Origin: Solidesulfovibrio magneticus
Lineage (GTDB): Bacteria; Desulfobacterota; Desulfovibrionia; Desulfovibrionales; Desulfovibrionaceae
Direction of reading: 5' to 3'
Length of the DNA stretch: 14,170 nt
Assembly (NCBI GenBank): GCA_002482565.1
Contig: DLGG01000153.1
Span: forward strand, 29,673 to 43,842
The notes beneath the pieces were generated by a model. The model was not told where the DNA came from, did not search any database, and was given only the letters and a program-made list of their open reading frames with translations. This document shows positions 1 through 7,275 of this stretch, one piece after another (position 1 is the first letter of the stretch; the number at the start of each line of letters is the position of its first letter). A program made the position numbers and the translations under genes.

Positions 1-7
1 TCGGATG

Positions 8-26
8 CGGGCACTGCCCGTTTCTT
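8..26 (+). terminator. Possible weak terminator at left edge
   Basis: A 5-bp GC stem (CGGGC/GCCCG) with a 3-nt loop is followed by TTTCTT on the plus strand. It would serve a plus-strand gene lying left of the window and converging on hisF. The stem is short and the T-run is interrupted, so this may be chance. On the minus strand no T-run follows, so it is not an obvious hisF terminator. Confidence 0.2.
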
Positions 27-43
27 GCCGTGTGCTGGCCGGA

Positions 44-823
44 TTACCAGATGTCGCGGACCTTGACGCCTCGTCTGGCCATGTGGTCCTTGCAATCCTT
101 GATGCTGTATTCGCCGTAGTGGACGATGGAGGCGATAAGGGCGGCCGAAGCCTTGCCGGCGGTGACGGCGTCGGCCATGTGATCGGGATTGCCGGCTCCG
201 CCCGAGGCGATGACCGGGATGGTGACGGCTTCGGCGATCATCCGCGTAAGCGTGAGTTCATAGCCGGTCTTGGCCCCGTCGGCGTCGATGGAGTTGCAGC
301 AGATTTCGCCGGCCCCCAGGGCTTCGACGGTCTTGGCCCACTCCAGGGCGTCCAGGCCCATGGCCTTGCGGCCGCCGTGGATGACGATTTCGTAGCCCGA
401 GGGGATCTGCTCGGACACGCCGACATGCTTGACGTCCATGCCGACCACCACGCACTGGGAACCGAAGGCGGCCGCGCCCTGGCTGATGATGTCCGGGTTT
501 TTGACGGCGGCGGAATTGACCGAGATCTTTTCCGCGCCGGCCAGCAGCACCGCCCGCATGTCCTCGACGGTGGAGATGCCGCCGCCCACGGAAAACGGGA
601 TGAATATTTCCCGGGCCACCCGGTCCACCACGTCGAGCATGATGCCCCGGCCTTCGCTGGAGGCGGTGATGTCGTAAAAGACGAGTTCGTCGGCCCCGGC
701 CTCGTAGTAGAGGCGGGCGGTCTCCACGGGATCGCCGATGTCCACGTTGCCTTGGAACTTGATGCCCTTGGTGAGCTTGCCGTCGCGGACGTCGAGGCAG
801 GGAATGACGCGTTTGGAGAGCAT
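44..823 (-). CDS. hisF: Imidazole glycerol phosphate synthase, cyclase subunit HisF
   Basis: This is the cytoplasmic synthase subunit of IGP synthase. It uses ammonia from HisH to convert PRFAR to imidazole glycerol phosphate and AICAR in histidine synthesis. The 259-residue product has the usual family length and reads as a complete (beta-alpha)8 barrel. The two catalytic aspartates fall at their usual positions: Asp11 in IPCLDV and Asp130 in VVGMDVK. The phosphate-binding loops FSVGGGIS (77-84) and IASGGAG (205-211), the DITASSEGRG segment (51-60) and SVNSAAVKNP (101-110) are intact. The start is ATG at 823. An AGGAGG ribosome site lies in the last codons of hisH, which ends 4 nt upstream, so translation is probably coupled. 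Nothing suggests the WbuZ-type amidation paralogue, which I would expect to have a less canonical N-terminus. Confidence 0.97.
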   Translation of the reverse strand: MLSKRVIPCLDVRDGKLTKGIKFQGNVDIGDPVETARLYYEAGADELVFYDITASSEGRGIMLDVVDRVAREIFIPFSVGGGISTVEDMRAVLLAGAEKISVNSAAVKNPDIISQGAAAFGSQCVVVGMDVKHVGVSEQIPSGYEIVIHGGRKAMGLDALEWAKTVEALGAGEICCNSIDADGAKTGYELTLTRMIAEAVTIPVIASGGAGNPDHMADAVTAGKASAALIASIVHYGEYSIKDCKDHMARRGVKVRDIW

Positions 824-827
824 GGGG

Positions 828-1457
828 TTAAGCCTCCTGGCAGTAGGCGGCGAAGTTGCGCAAAAGCGCCAGCCCCGGGCGACCGCTTTTTTCCGGGTGG
901 AACTGCACGGCCCAAAGGCCGCGGCGTCCGTGGACGGAGCAGAAATCCAGACCGTACCGGGTGATGCCGATGACGTATTCCGGGGCCGGCACGGGGTAGT
1001 AGCTGTGGACGAAGTAGAATTCCGAGGCCGGGTTGATGCCGTCGAAGAGTTCGCATTCCTTGGCCAGGGCGACCTTGTTCCAGCCCATGTGGGGAATGCG
1101 GATGGGCTGATCGTCCTCGTCGGTCAGGGCCGGATTGAACATGGCGCACTGGCCGGGAATGATGCCCAGGGCCTTGGTGTCGTTTTCCGGGCTGTAGTCG
1201 AGAATGATCTGGCAACCGAGGCAGATGCCCAGCAGCGGCTTTGCGGCGGCGACCTGTTCTGCTAAAAGGGCGTCCAGGCCGGTGGCGGTCAAATGGCGCA
1301 TGGCTTGGCCGGCCGCGCCCACGCCCGGGAAGATCAGGCCCGAGGCGTCGGCGATGACGGCCGGATCGGCGGTGATGCGGCTGGGGATGCCGAGATGGTC
1401 CAGGGCGCGCCGCACGCTGGTCTGGTTTCCGGCCTCGTAGTCCAGGATGGCAAGCAT
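828..1457 (-). CDS. hisH: Imidazole glycerol phosphate synthase, glutaminase subunit HisH
   Basis: This class I glutamine amidotransferase hydrolyses glutamine and channels ammonia to HisF. The 209-residue protein has the nucleophile Cys79 in GICLGCQ and the His187/Glu189 pair in VQFHPEKS. The oxyanion-strand motif PGVG is at 44-47, and the HisH signature YFVHSYY is at 148-154. The family usually reads GICLGMQ; here the Met is a second cysteine (Cys82). The ATG at 1457 is chosen because it opens the canonical MLAILDYEAGN N-terminus and has an AAGGAG site 6 nt upstream. The frame stays open upstream to 1586, but that part does not look like protein. It is the first gene of a two-gene hisHF unit, divergent from hldD. 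Confidence 0.96.
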   Translation of the reverse strand: MLAILDYEAGNQTSVRRALDHLGIPSRITADPAVIADASGLIFPGVGAAGQAMRHLTATGLDALLAEQVAAAKPLLGICLGCQIILDYSPENDTKALGIIPGQCAMFNPALTDEDDQPIRIPHMGWNKVALAKECELFDGINPASEFYFVHSYYPVPAPEYVIGITRYGLDFCSVHGRRGLWAVQFHPEKSGRPGLALLRNFAAYCQEA

Positions 1458-1597
1458 GGAGTTCTCCTTCGCCGGGAAGGTCGTCCCGAAAAGGCGGCTT
1501 GGCCCGGGCGGGACGCGGCATTGCGGCGGCCAGGCCGCCGAGGTTTCGCAGAAAGCGGTTGTGAACATTTTAGGCATTTTTGGCAAGGGAGACGGGC
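1458..1597. promoter_or_regulatory. Divergent hisH / hldD intergenic region
   Basis: These 140 bp must hold the promoters of both hisHF (leftward) and hldD (rightward). The part near hldD is the only AT-rich stretch (about 1559-1582). I could not find a convincing -35/-10 pair on either strand. A near-perfect GC-rich inverted repeat sits in the middle (separate entry). The hldD ribosome site AGGGAG (1585-1590) lies 7 nt before its ATG. Confidence 0.4.
1524..1540. repeat. GC-rich inverted repeat between hisH and hldD
   Basis: CGGCGGCC and GGCCGCCG are perfect inverted arms separated by a single A. As RNA it would form at least 6 bp with a 5-nt loop. There is no T-run on either side, so it does not look like a terminator. 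It could be an operator or an insulating hairpin for the hisH leader. Confidence 0.45.
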
Positions 1598-2569
1598 ATG
1601 ATCATCGTCACGGGCGGGGCAGGATTTTTGGGCAGCGCGCTGGTGTGGGGGCTCAACGCCGCCGGGCACGACGACATCTTGGTGGTGGACAACCTGGGGC
1701 ACGGCGACAAATGGAAAAATCTCGTCAATCGCCGTTTTGCCGACTACCTGCACAAGGACGCCTTTTTGGAGGCCATCGCCGAGGCCAAGGACCCCTTTGG
1801 GGCCACGTCCGTCATCCATCTCGGGGCTTGCTCCGCCACCACCGAGACCGACGCCGAGTATCTCATGCGCAACAACACGGCCTATGCCAAGGCCGTGGCC
1901 CGCTATGCCCTGGAGGCCGGGGCGCGGCTGGTCGTGGCGTCGTCGGCCGCCACCTACGGCGACGGCAGCCTGGGGTTTGACGACGACCCGGGCGGCCTCG
2001 ACGCCCTCAAGCCGCTCAACATGTACGGCTATTCCAAGCACCTCTTCGACTTGTGGGCGCGGCGGGAAGGCTTGCTGGGGCAATTGGCCAGCCTCAAGTT
2101 CTTCAACGTCTACGGCCCCAACGAGTATCACAAGGCCGACATGCGGTCGGTGGTCTGCAAGGCCTACGCCCAAATCGGCAAAACCGGCCGGCTGTCGCTG
2201 TTCAAGTCCAGCCGGCCAGACTATCCCGACGGCGGCCAGAAGCGGGATTTTTTGTACGTCAAGGACGCCGTGGCCGTGATGCTGTGGCTGCTGGAGCATC
2301 CCGAAGTGGGCGGGGTCTACAACGTGGGCAGCGGCGCGGCCCGGACCTGGAACGATCTGGCGGCTGCTGTCTTCTCGGCCATGGAAAAGGCCCTGGCCGT
2401 GGATTACATCCCCATGCCCGAGGCCATACGCGGCAAGTACCAGTATTTCACCGAGGCCAAAATGGATCGGCTGCACGCCGCCGGTTACGACAAGCCGTTT
2501 GCGACCTTGGAAGAGGGCGTGGCCGACTACGTGAAGGGCTACCTGTCTCAGCCTGACCGCTATCTTTAG
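1598..2569 (+). CDS. hldD: ADP-L-glycero-D-manno-heptose 6-epimerase
   Basis: This enzyme converts ADP-D-glycero-D-manno-heptose to the L,D form used for the LPS inner core. The 323-residue product is an extended short-chain dehydrogenase/reductase. The NAD(P)-binding GGAGFLGS is at residues 6-13. Ser115-Ser116 and Tyr143/Lys147 (YGYSK) form the catalytic set. HldD-specific segments are FFNVYGPNEYHKADMRSV, FLYVKDAV, VYNVGSG and YIPMPEAIRGKYQYFTEAKM near the C-terminus. These separate it from GalE and other epimerases. The ATG at 1598 places the Rossmann motif right at the N-terminus and has an AGGGAG site; a TTG 18 nt upstream in frame has none. No other heptose genes lie in the window. The transketolase at 3937-5931 supplies the pathway precursor sedoheptulose-7-phosphate. 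Confidence 0.97.
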   Translation: MIIVTGGAGFLGSALVWGLNAAGHDDILVVDNLGHGDKWKNLVNRRFADYLHKDAFLEAIAEAKDPFGATSVIHLGACSATTETDAEYLMRNNTAYAKAVARYALEAGARLVVASSAATYGDGSLGFDDDPGGLDALKPLNMYGYSKHLFDLWARREGLLGQLASLKFFNVYGPNEYHKADMRSVVCKAYAQIGKTGRLSLFKSSRPDYPDGGQKRDFLYVKDAVAVMLWLLEHPEVGGVYNVGSGAARTWNDLAAAVFSAMEKALAVDYIPMPEAIRGKYQYFTEAKMDRLHAAGYDKPFATLEEGVADYVKGYLSQPDRYL

Positions 2570-2587
2570 CAGTTCCTCATTCCATGG

Positions 2588-2624
2588 AAAACGGCTGGCC
2601 GGACGCCTCGCGTCCGGCCGGCCG
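2588..2624 (-). terminator. Rho-independent terminator, probably for glpX
   Basis: A 15-bp stem (2592-2606 with 2610-2624, one T-G wobble) closes a 3-nt loop. On the minus strand it is followed by TTTT. This places it downstream of glpX. hldD converges on it and could use the same stem, although no T-run follows on the plus strand. Confidence 0.65.
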
Positions 2625-2641
2625 CTTCCCATATGGGGGGT

Positions 2642-2662
2642 CCGGGGGCCTCAGGCCCCCGG
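2642..2662. repeat. Perfect 21-bp GC palindrome, possible dispersed intergenic repeat
   Basis: Arms CCGGGGGCCT and AGGCCCCCGG around one C form a perfect palindrome. On the minus strand it is preceded by GATGCCTCCGGCGGCC and followed by a run of C. This wording resembles the dispersed GC-rich hairpins found between genes in Desulfovibrio genomes, as I remember them; that link is from memory, not a search. It lies between glpX and the terminator hairpin. It could help to stop transcription or protect the 3' end. Confidence 0.5.
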
Positions 2663-2693
2663 CCGCCGGAGGCATCTTCCTCTTTGTCTTCCC

Positions 2694-3677
2694 TTAATCG
2701 TACTTCACAGCGCTGATTTCCATCAGCTTATCCAGTCGGATGCGGGTTTCGATGCGGCGCATGGTGCCGGTCTTGCCGCGCATGACCAGGGAGTGGGTGA
2801 CGGCGTGGGTGCCGGTGAAGGCCACGCCTTCGAGGAACGCGCCGCCGGAGATGCCGGTGGCGGCGAAATAGGTGTCGTCGCTGCGAACCAAGGTCTCCTC
2901 GGTGAAGACCTGTTTGCAGTCGATGCCGGCCTCGGCCAGGGCGGCCGCCTCGGCTTCGGACTGGGGATCAAGCCGGGCCAGCATCCGGCCGCCCAGGGCC
3001 CGGATGGCGCAGGCCGAGAGCACGCCTTCAGGGGTGCCGCCGGTGCCGCACATGACGTCCACCACATTGTCCGGGTCCACGGCCATGAGCGAACCGGCCA
3101 CGTCGCCGTCGGTGTGGAGCTGGATGCGGGCGCCGGCCGTGCGGATTTCCTGGATGAGCGCCTTGTGTCGCGGTTTGTCCAGGACAAAGACCACCAGATC
3201 GTCCATGTCCTTGCCCAGGGCCTTGGCGATCTTGACGAGATTTTCCCCGATGGGCGCGTCGAGTTCCACGGCTTCCTTGGCCTGGGGCGGAACCACCAGC
3301 TTTTGCATGTAGTAGCTGGGGCCGGGGTTGAACATGGAGCCGCGCGGGGCGATGCCGACCACGGAGATGGCGTTGGGGCGGCCGTAGGCCAGCAGATTGG
3401 TGCCTTCGACCGGGTCCACGGCCACATCCACGGCATGGCCCTGGCCGCTGCCCACGCGCTCGCCGTTGTAGAGCATGGGCGCTTCGTCTTTTTCGCCCTC
3501 GCCGATGATGATGACGCCGTCGATGGGCAGGGTGTTAAACGACAGTCGCATGGCGTCGACGGCGGCCTGGTCGCCGGCGTTCTTGTTGCCGCGCCCCAGC
3601 CAGCGCGAGGAACTCAGCGCCGCCGCTTCGGTCACCCGTACGAGGTCAAGGCCCAGGTTTCTGTCCGGCGCTTCCAT
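2694..3677 (-). CDS. glpX: Class II fructose-1,6-bisphosphatase (GlpX family)
   Basis: This cytoplasmic metal-dependent phosphatase converts fructose-1,6-bisphosphate to fructose-6-phosphate in gluconeogenesis. Some family members also act on sedoheptulose-1,7-bisphosphate. The 327-residue protein has the family metal and phosphate motifs: GDQAAVDAMR (35-44), GEGEKDEAPML (59-69), DPVEGTN (88-94), HTDGDVAG (188-195) and GTGGTPEGVLSA (211-222, with the usual catalytic Glu217). ATG at 3677 has an AAAGGAG site 8 nt upstream. It lies downstream of tkt on the same strand, but a terminator at 3757-3788 and a 259-bp gap suggest its own promoter. It is probably the main gluconeogenic bisphosphatase; whether it also has SBPase activity cannot be read from sequence. 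Confidence 0.96.
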   Translation of the reverse strand: MEAPDRNLGLDLVRVTEAAALSSSRWLGRGNKNAGDQAAVDAMRLSFNTLPIDGVIIIGEGEKDEAPMLYNGERVGSGQGHAVDVAVDPVEGTNLLAYGRPNAISVVGIAPRGSMFNPGPSYYMQKLVVPPQAKEAVELDAPIGENLVKIAKALGKDMDDLVVFVLDKPRHKALIQEIRTAGARIQLHTDGDVAGSLMAVDPDNVVDVMCGTGGTPEGVLSACAIRALGGRMLARLDPQSEAEAAALAEAGIDCKQVFTEETLVRSDDTYFAATGISGGAFLEGVAFTGTHAVTHSLVMRGKTGTMRRIETRIRLDKLMEISAVKYD

Positions 3678-3756
3678 GGCAAGGCTCCTTTGTGCGGTCG
3701 GGAGAGGATGGGAAGGCCCGGCGCGCCGTCCCGTCGGCCATGCCGGGCGTTATTCC

Positions 3757-3788
3757 AAAAGGCCCCACGCGCTTGCGCGCGCGGGGCC
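3757..3788 (-). terminator. Rho-independent terminator of the rpoH-tkt cluster
   Basis: On the minus strand a GC-rich hairpin with GGCCCC/GGGGCC outer arms (3783-3788 and 3761-3766) and an inner GCGC-rich stem is followed directly by TTTT (3760-3757). It lies about 150 nt after the tkt stop codon and before glpX, as expected for the end of the tkt transcript. Confidence 0.65.
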
Positions 3789-3831
3789 GGCAAAACCGTC
3801 AACGTAGGCGAGCCGGGGTAGCCGGCGTGTT

Positions 3832-3940
3832 CTAGTGTCGCCTTTGCGAAAAACGCATATGGTGTTTTGTAGTCAACGAGCTAAAACCATTTATTTTTCT
3901 TAAAAAATACTATCGTATTTTTTAAGGGACGCAACACTAG
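3832..3940. mobile_element. MITE-like AT-rich segment with inverted ends
   Basis: This 109-bp segment is much richer in A+T than anything around it. Its ends are CTAGTGTCGC and GCAACACTAG, an inverted pair matching at 9 of 10 positions. Ungapped comparison of the left 41 nt with the reverse complement of the right 41 nt gives 25 identities, including an AAAAA block at the same distance from both ends. CTAG at both outer borders fits a TA target duplication, as in IS630/Tc1-mariner elements. It encodes nothing. The right end contains the tkt stop codon (TAG, 3939-3937). The alternative is an unusual 3' untranslated region that is simply AT-rich. A family assignment needs other genomic copies. 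Confidence 0.4.
3899..3926. repeat. Perfect 12-bp AT-rich hairpin after tkt
   Basis: CTTAAAAAATAC and GTATTTTTTAAG pair over 12 bp with the loop TATC. It begins 10 nt after the tkt stop codon on the minus strand. The stem is almost all A-T and the following minus-strand bases are GAAAAATAAA, so it is not a standard terminator. It forms part of the MITE-like segment and could act as an mRNA 3' structure. Confidence 0.6.
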
Positions 3941-5931
3941 CGACGTTCCCAAGCGGCCTTGACGCTGGCGGCCAGGGCCGTGGGCGTGAACCCATAGGCC
4001 TCGGCCAGCTTTTCGGCCGGGGCGGACGCGCCAAAGCGCGAGATGCCGTGGATGCGGTCCATACGGCCGGTGTACTGGCACCACAGCTCGGGCCGGCCGG
4101 CTTCCACGGCGAAGCGGAAGGGGATGGCCGCGGGCAGCACGCTTTCCTTGTAGGCTTCGGGCTGCTCGTTGAAGATCTCCATGCAGGGGATGCTGACGAT
4201 GCGGATGGCCAGCTCCGGCAGGAGCTTGGCCGCGGCCATGGCCAGGGAGACTTCCGAGCCGGCGGCCAGAAGGATCATGTCCGGCTTGCCGCCTTCCGGC
4301 TCGACCAGGACGTAACCGCCCTTGGCCGTCCCTTCCTGGAGTCCGGGATAATGCGCCGGATCAAGGACGGGGAGGTTTTGGCGGGTGAGAAGCAGGCTGG
4401 TGGGGCGGTTGGCCCGGGTGAGCGCGACTTCCAGGCAGGCGCAGGTTTCATAGGCGTCGGCCGGGCGCATGACGAGCATGTTGGGAATCAGGCGCAGGGA
4501 GCTGGTCTGCTCGATGGGCTCGTGGGTGGGGCCGTCCTCGCCGACGTAGAAAGAGTCGTGGGTGAACACATGCAGGGCCGGGATGCGCTGCAGCGCGGCC
4601 ATGCGCAAGGCGTTTCGCTCGTAGTCGGAGAAGATGAGGAAGGTCGCGCCAAAGGCCATGAGTCCGCCGTGGAGCGTGATGCCGTTGACGATGGCCCCCA
4701 TGGGGAACTCGCGCACGCCAAAGCACAGGGTGCGGCCGAGTTTGTTCTCCGGGCTGAACACACCGGTAGACTTACGGAATTTCTCGGTCTGGTTGGACGG
4801 ATCGAGGTCGGCCGAGCCGCCGACCAGAAGCGGGAAGTCCGGGGTGATGGCGTCCAGCGCCTTGCCCCAGGCCGAGCGGGTGGCCACGGCCTTGGCCGGG
4901 TCGAAGGCCGGCCAGTTGAAGGTCCGGTTGCCCGGAGCGCGTTTGGCCTGCCGCCAGAGGTCCTCGAAGCCGGCATCAGCTGCGAGCTTGGCTTCCAGGG
5001 TCTTGTCCCAGGCCTTGCGGGCGGCGGCCAGCTCGGGCCAGCGGGCGCGGAAATGCTCGCCCACCTCGGCCGGCAGATAAAACTTTTGATCCTCGGGCAG
5101 GCCGAGGTTCTTTTTGGTGGCCTTGATCTCGTCCTCGCTAAAGGGCGCGCCGTGGGAAGCGCAATCGCCCTCCATGGTGCAGGAGCCCTTGGCGATGGTG
5201 GTCAGGCCGATGATCATGGACGGCCGGGAGGTTTCGGCCTTGGCCGCCTCGATGGCGGCCCGGATGGCGGCGTGGTCGTGGCCGTCGATCTCCACGACAT
5301 GCCAGCCCATGCTCGTAAAGAGCTTGGCGTAGTCCACATGGTCGCAGATGGCCACCGGCCCCGAAAGCTGGACCTGGTTCTTGTCGAAAAGGACGATGAG
5401 CCGTCCCAGTCCCCACAGGCCGGCCAGGGCGGCCGAACCCTGGAACACCGGGGTCTGGACGTCGCCGTCGGAGGAAAGGACGTAAGTGTAGTGTCCGGCG
5501 ATGTCGTCGCCCAGGCGCTCGCGCAACATGGCCTCGGCCACGGCCATGCCCACGGACATGGAAAAGCCCTGGCCCAGCGGCCCGGTGGTGCACTCGACGC
5601 CCGGGGTCTCGTAATTCTCGGGATGGCCCGGGGTCTTGCTGCCGAACTGCCGGAAATGCTGCAGATCTTCCATGGTGAGAAGCCCGCGCAGGTGGAGCAG
5701 GGCGTAGAGCAGCATGGACTCGTGGCCGGCGGAGAGCACGAACCGGTCGCGGTCGAACCAGGTCGGATCGGCCGGGTCGTAGCGCAGATAATCCTTGAAC
5801 AGCACGTACGCCATGTCAGCGGAAGACATGGCTCCGCCCGGGTGGCCGGAGGCGGCCTTGCGGGTGGCGTCCATGATGAGGCCTTTGATGACGTTGACGG
5901 CCTGGGCGTCGCTGGCGGATGCGGTGGTCAT
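3937..5931 (-). CDS. tkt: Transketolase
   Basis: This ThDP- and metal-dependent cytoplasmic enzyme moves two-carbon units between sugar phosphates in the non-oxidative pentose phosphate pathway. The 664 residues span all three transketolase domains. Visible active-site elements are SGHPGG (28-33, His30), LSAGHES (67-73, His70), GPLGQG (117-122), His260, REFPMGA with Glu408 (407-413), GEDGPTHEP with His470 (464-472) and LTRQNLP with Arg517 (515-521). The ThDP/Mg loop is unusual: usual GDG...EG reads SDGDVQTP (154-161), while the distal DKN (183-185) is kept. The ATG at 5931 has a GAGGA site and starts 34 nt after rpiB, so it is the last gene of the five-gene run starting at rpoH. Its C-terminus is complete (WERR). 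The stop codon lies in the right end of the MITE-like segment. Confidence 0.95.
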   Translation of the reverse strand: MTTASASDAQAVNVIKGLIMDATRKAASGHPGGAMSSADMAYVLFKDYLRYDPADPTWFDRDRFVLSAGHESMLLYALLHLRGLLTMEDLQHFRQFGSKTPGHPENYETPGVECTTGPLGQGFSMSVGMAVAEAMLRERLGDDIAGHYTYVLSSDGDVQTPVFQGSAALAGLWGLGRLIVLFDKNQVQLSGPVAICDHVDYAKLFTSMGWHVVEIDGHDHAAIRAAIEAAKAETSRPSMIIGLTTIAKGSCTMEGDCASHGAPFSEDEIKATKKNLGLPEDQKFYLPAEVGEHFRARWPELAAARKAWDKTLEAKLAADAGFEDLWRQAKRAPGNRTFNWPAFDPAKAVATRSAWGKALDAITPDFPLLVGGSADLDPSNQTEKFRKSTGVFSPENKLGRTLCFGVREFPMGAIVNGITLHGGLMAFGATFLIFSDYERNALRMAALQRIPALHVFTHDSFYVGEDGPTHEPIEQTSSLRLIPNMLVMRPADAYETCACLEVALTRANRPTSLLLTRQNLPVLDPAHYPGLQEGTAKGGYVLVEPEGGKPDMILLAAGSEVSLAMAAAKLLPELAIRIVSIPCMEIFNEQPEAYKESVLPAAIPFRFAVEAGRPELWCQYTGRMDRIHGISRFGASAPAEKLAEAYGFTPTALAASVKAAWERR

Positions 5932-5965
5932 GGAGGGTTCCTCGACGGGGCGGTTGGAAGGTTGT

Positions 5966-6421
5966 CTACAGCCCGCAACCGGGCCGGCAGGTTTCGATCA
6001 GGTCCACGCGGCGCTGATGGCGGCCGCCCTCGAAGGCGGTGTCCATGAAGGCGTCGACGATGGAGGCGGCCAGGCCCTGGCCGATGACGCGTTCGCCCAG
6101 GCACAGGACGTTGGCGTCGTTGTGCAGCCGGGTCATGCGGGCCAGGTATTCGTTGACGCAAAGCGCGGCCCGGATGCCGGGGATGCGGTTGGCGGCCATG
6201 GACATGCCGATGCCGGTGCCGCAGATGAGGATGCCGCACGATCCCGTGGTCTCCAGGACCTTGGCGCACACGGCCTTGGCGAAATCGGGGTAGTCCACGC
6301 TCTTGGCCTCGGACGGGCCGAGATCGACCACGATATGGCCGGCGGCGGCGAGATGGGCCGCGACAACGGTTTTGAGTTCCAGGCCGGCGTGGTCGGAGCC
6401 GAGGAAAACGGTCTTGGGCAT
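5966..6421 (-). CDS. rpiB: Ribose-5-phosphate isomerase B
   Basis: RpiB interconverts ribose-5-phosphate and ribulose-5-phosphate in the cytoplasm. The 151-residue protein has the RpiB/LacAB-fold signatures GSDHAG (8-13, Asp10 and His11), DYPDFA (43-48), catalytic Cys67 in LICGTGIGMSMAANR, and His100 in RLHNDANVLCLGERV. The C-terminal FEGGRHQRRV binds the phosphate end of the substrate in family members. The ATG at 6421 has GGAG 7 nt upstream. The gene starts 23 nt after the LolB-like gene and ends 34 nt before tkt, its metabolic partner. All key residues for ribose use are kept; activity on allose phosphate is possible in some RpiBs but nothing here points to it. Confidence 0.96.
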   Translation of the reverse strand: MPKTVFLGSDHAGLELKTVVAAHLAAAGHIVVDLGPSEAKSVDYPDFAKAVCAKVLETTGSCGILICGTGIGMSMAANRIPGIRAALCVNEYLARMTRLHNDANVLCLGERVIGQGLAASIVDAFMDTAFEGGRHQRRVDLIETCRPGCGL

Positions 6422-6444
6422 GGGCGTACTCCGCGTGGCGCGGT

Positions 6445-7275
6445 TTAAAGTTCCGGCAAAAGTCCGTCGTCGCCGACGGCGTCCAGGGGCCGCACGGCCA
6501 CGTTGGGCGGGACGGGCAGTTCCAGGTCGGCGGCCGGGTAGGGGGCCGGGCGGGGAGAAAGGGCCTTGACGCGAAGGGTGAGCGTCGCCCCGCCGGGGGT
6601 GGTCAGGACAAGGCGTCTGGCCACGGGCGCGCCATAGCCCGGGGTCGCCTCGTCGTCCTCGAAATCGATGCGCCAAGGCTCCACGCCCCGGCCGGTCAGA
6701 TGTCGCGGTTTCCCCTGGAAGTCAAGGGTGAGCGAGGATAGGCGCGGGTCGCTCGTATAGGCGTATTCGTAGCCGCCCTGGACCTTCTTGGCCGAGGCGT
6801 AGCGCGGCGAAGCCAGCTCGCCCAGGCGTCCCGAGACGATGGTCGCCAGTTCGCGCAGGGTAAAGGGCAGGGGCATCCCAAGCTTGGCCGCGCCGGCCCG
6901 GGTGTCCGTATGCGTGAACAAGGTGTCTCGTCCGGGCACCAAGGCCGTGAATTCGCCGCCGGCCTCGCGCAGATGGGCGTAGGCCCCGCCCATGGGCGTG
7001 GTCAGGTCCAGGCGCACCGGGGCGACATAGTTGCCGTAGAAGCGGTAGTTGAGCCGGCCGCTCTTGCTGCCGCGGGCGAAGCTCAGGGAACCGGACAGGG
7101 AAAAGGCCTTGGCCGGTTCGTTTTTGGCCTGGGCGTCCAGAAAGGTCTGGTAGACGGCCTTGGCCTCATCGACCGGACCGGGAACGCCGGGCTTGGCCGG
7201 GGCGCAGCCGCCGAGGGCGGCCACGACCAGGGCGGCGAAAAGCAGCAGGCGGACGGGCAGGGCGCTGCGGCGCAT
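6445..7275 (-). CDS. LolB-like outer-membrane lipoprotein
   Basis: A 276-residue lipoprotein precursor. The signal segment (residues 1-23) ends in a canonical lipobox LGGC with Cys24. Residue +2 is Ala, which favours the outer membrane. The mature part reads as beta strands: a GSLSFARG...GRLNYRFYG start, RLDLTTPMGG, then LPFTLRELATIVSGRLGEL near 150. That order resembles LolB, which receives lipoproteins from LolA and inserts them in the outer membrane. Similarity is recognised by pattern only, and a related uncharacterised family is possible. Its position right after a TPR lipoprotein matches the TPR-lolB order known in other proteobacteria and supports the call. The TPR stop codon TAA is immediately followed by this ATG, with GGAGG inside the TPR gene's end, so translation is tightly coupled. 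Confidence 0.6.
   Translation of the reverse strand: MRRSALPVRLLLFAALVVAALGGCAPAKPGVPGPVDEAKAVYQTFLDAQAKNEPAKAFSLSGSLSFARGSKSGRLNYRFYGNYVAPVRLDLTTPMGGAYAHLREAGGEFTALVPGRDTLFTHTDTRAGAAKLGMPLPFTLRELATIVSGRLGELASPRYASAKKVQGGYEYAYTSDPRLSSLTLDFQGKPRHLTGRGVEPWRIDFEDDEATPGYGAPVARRLVLTTPGGATLTLRVKALSPRPAPYPAADLELPVPPNVAVRPLDAVGDDGLLPEL

Noticed and set aside
44..823. HisF as a WbuZ-type surface-sugar amidation paralogue near hldD
   Set aside because: Both catalytic aspartates and the whole histidine-type barrel wording are intact, and its partner HisH is also canonical.
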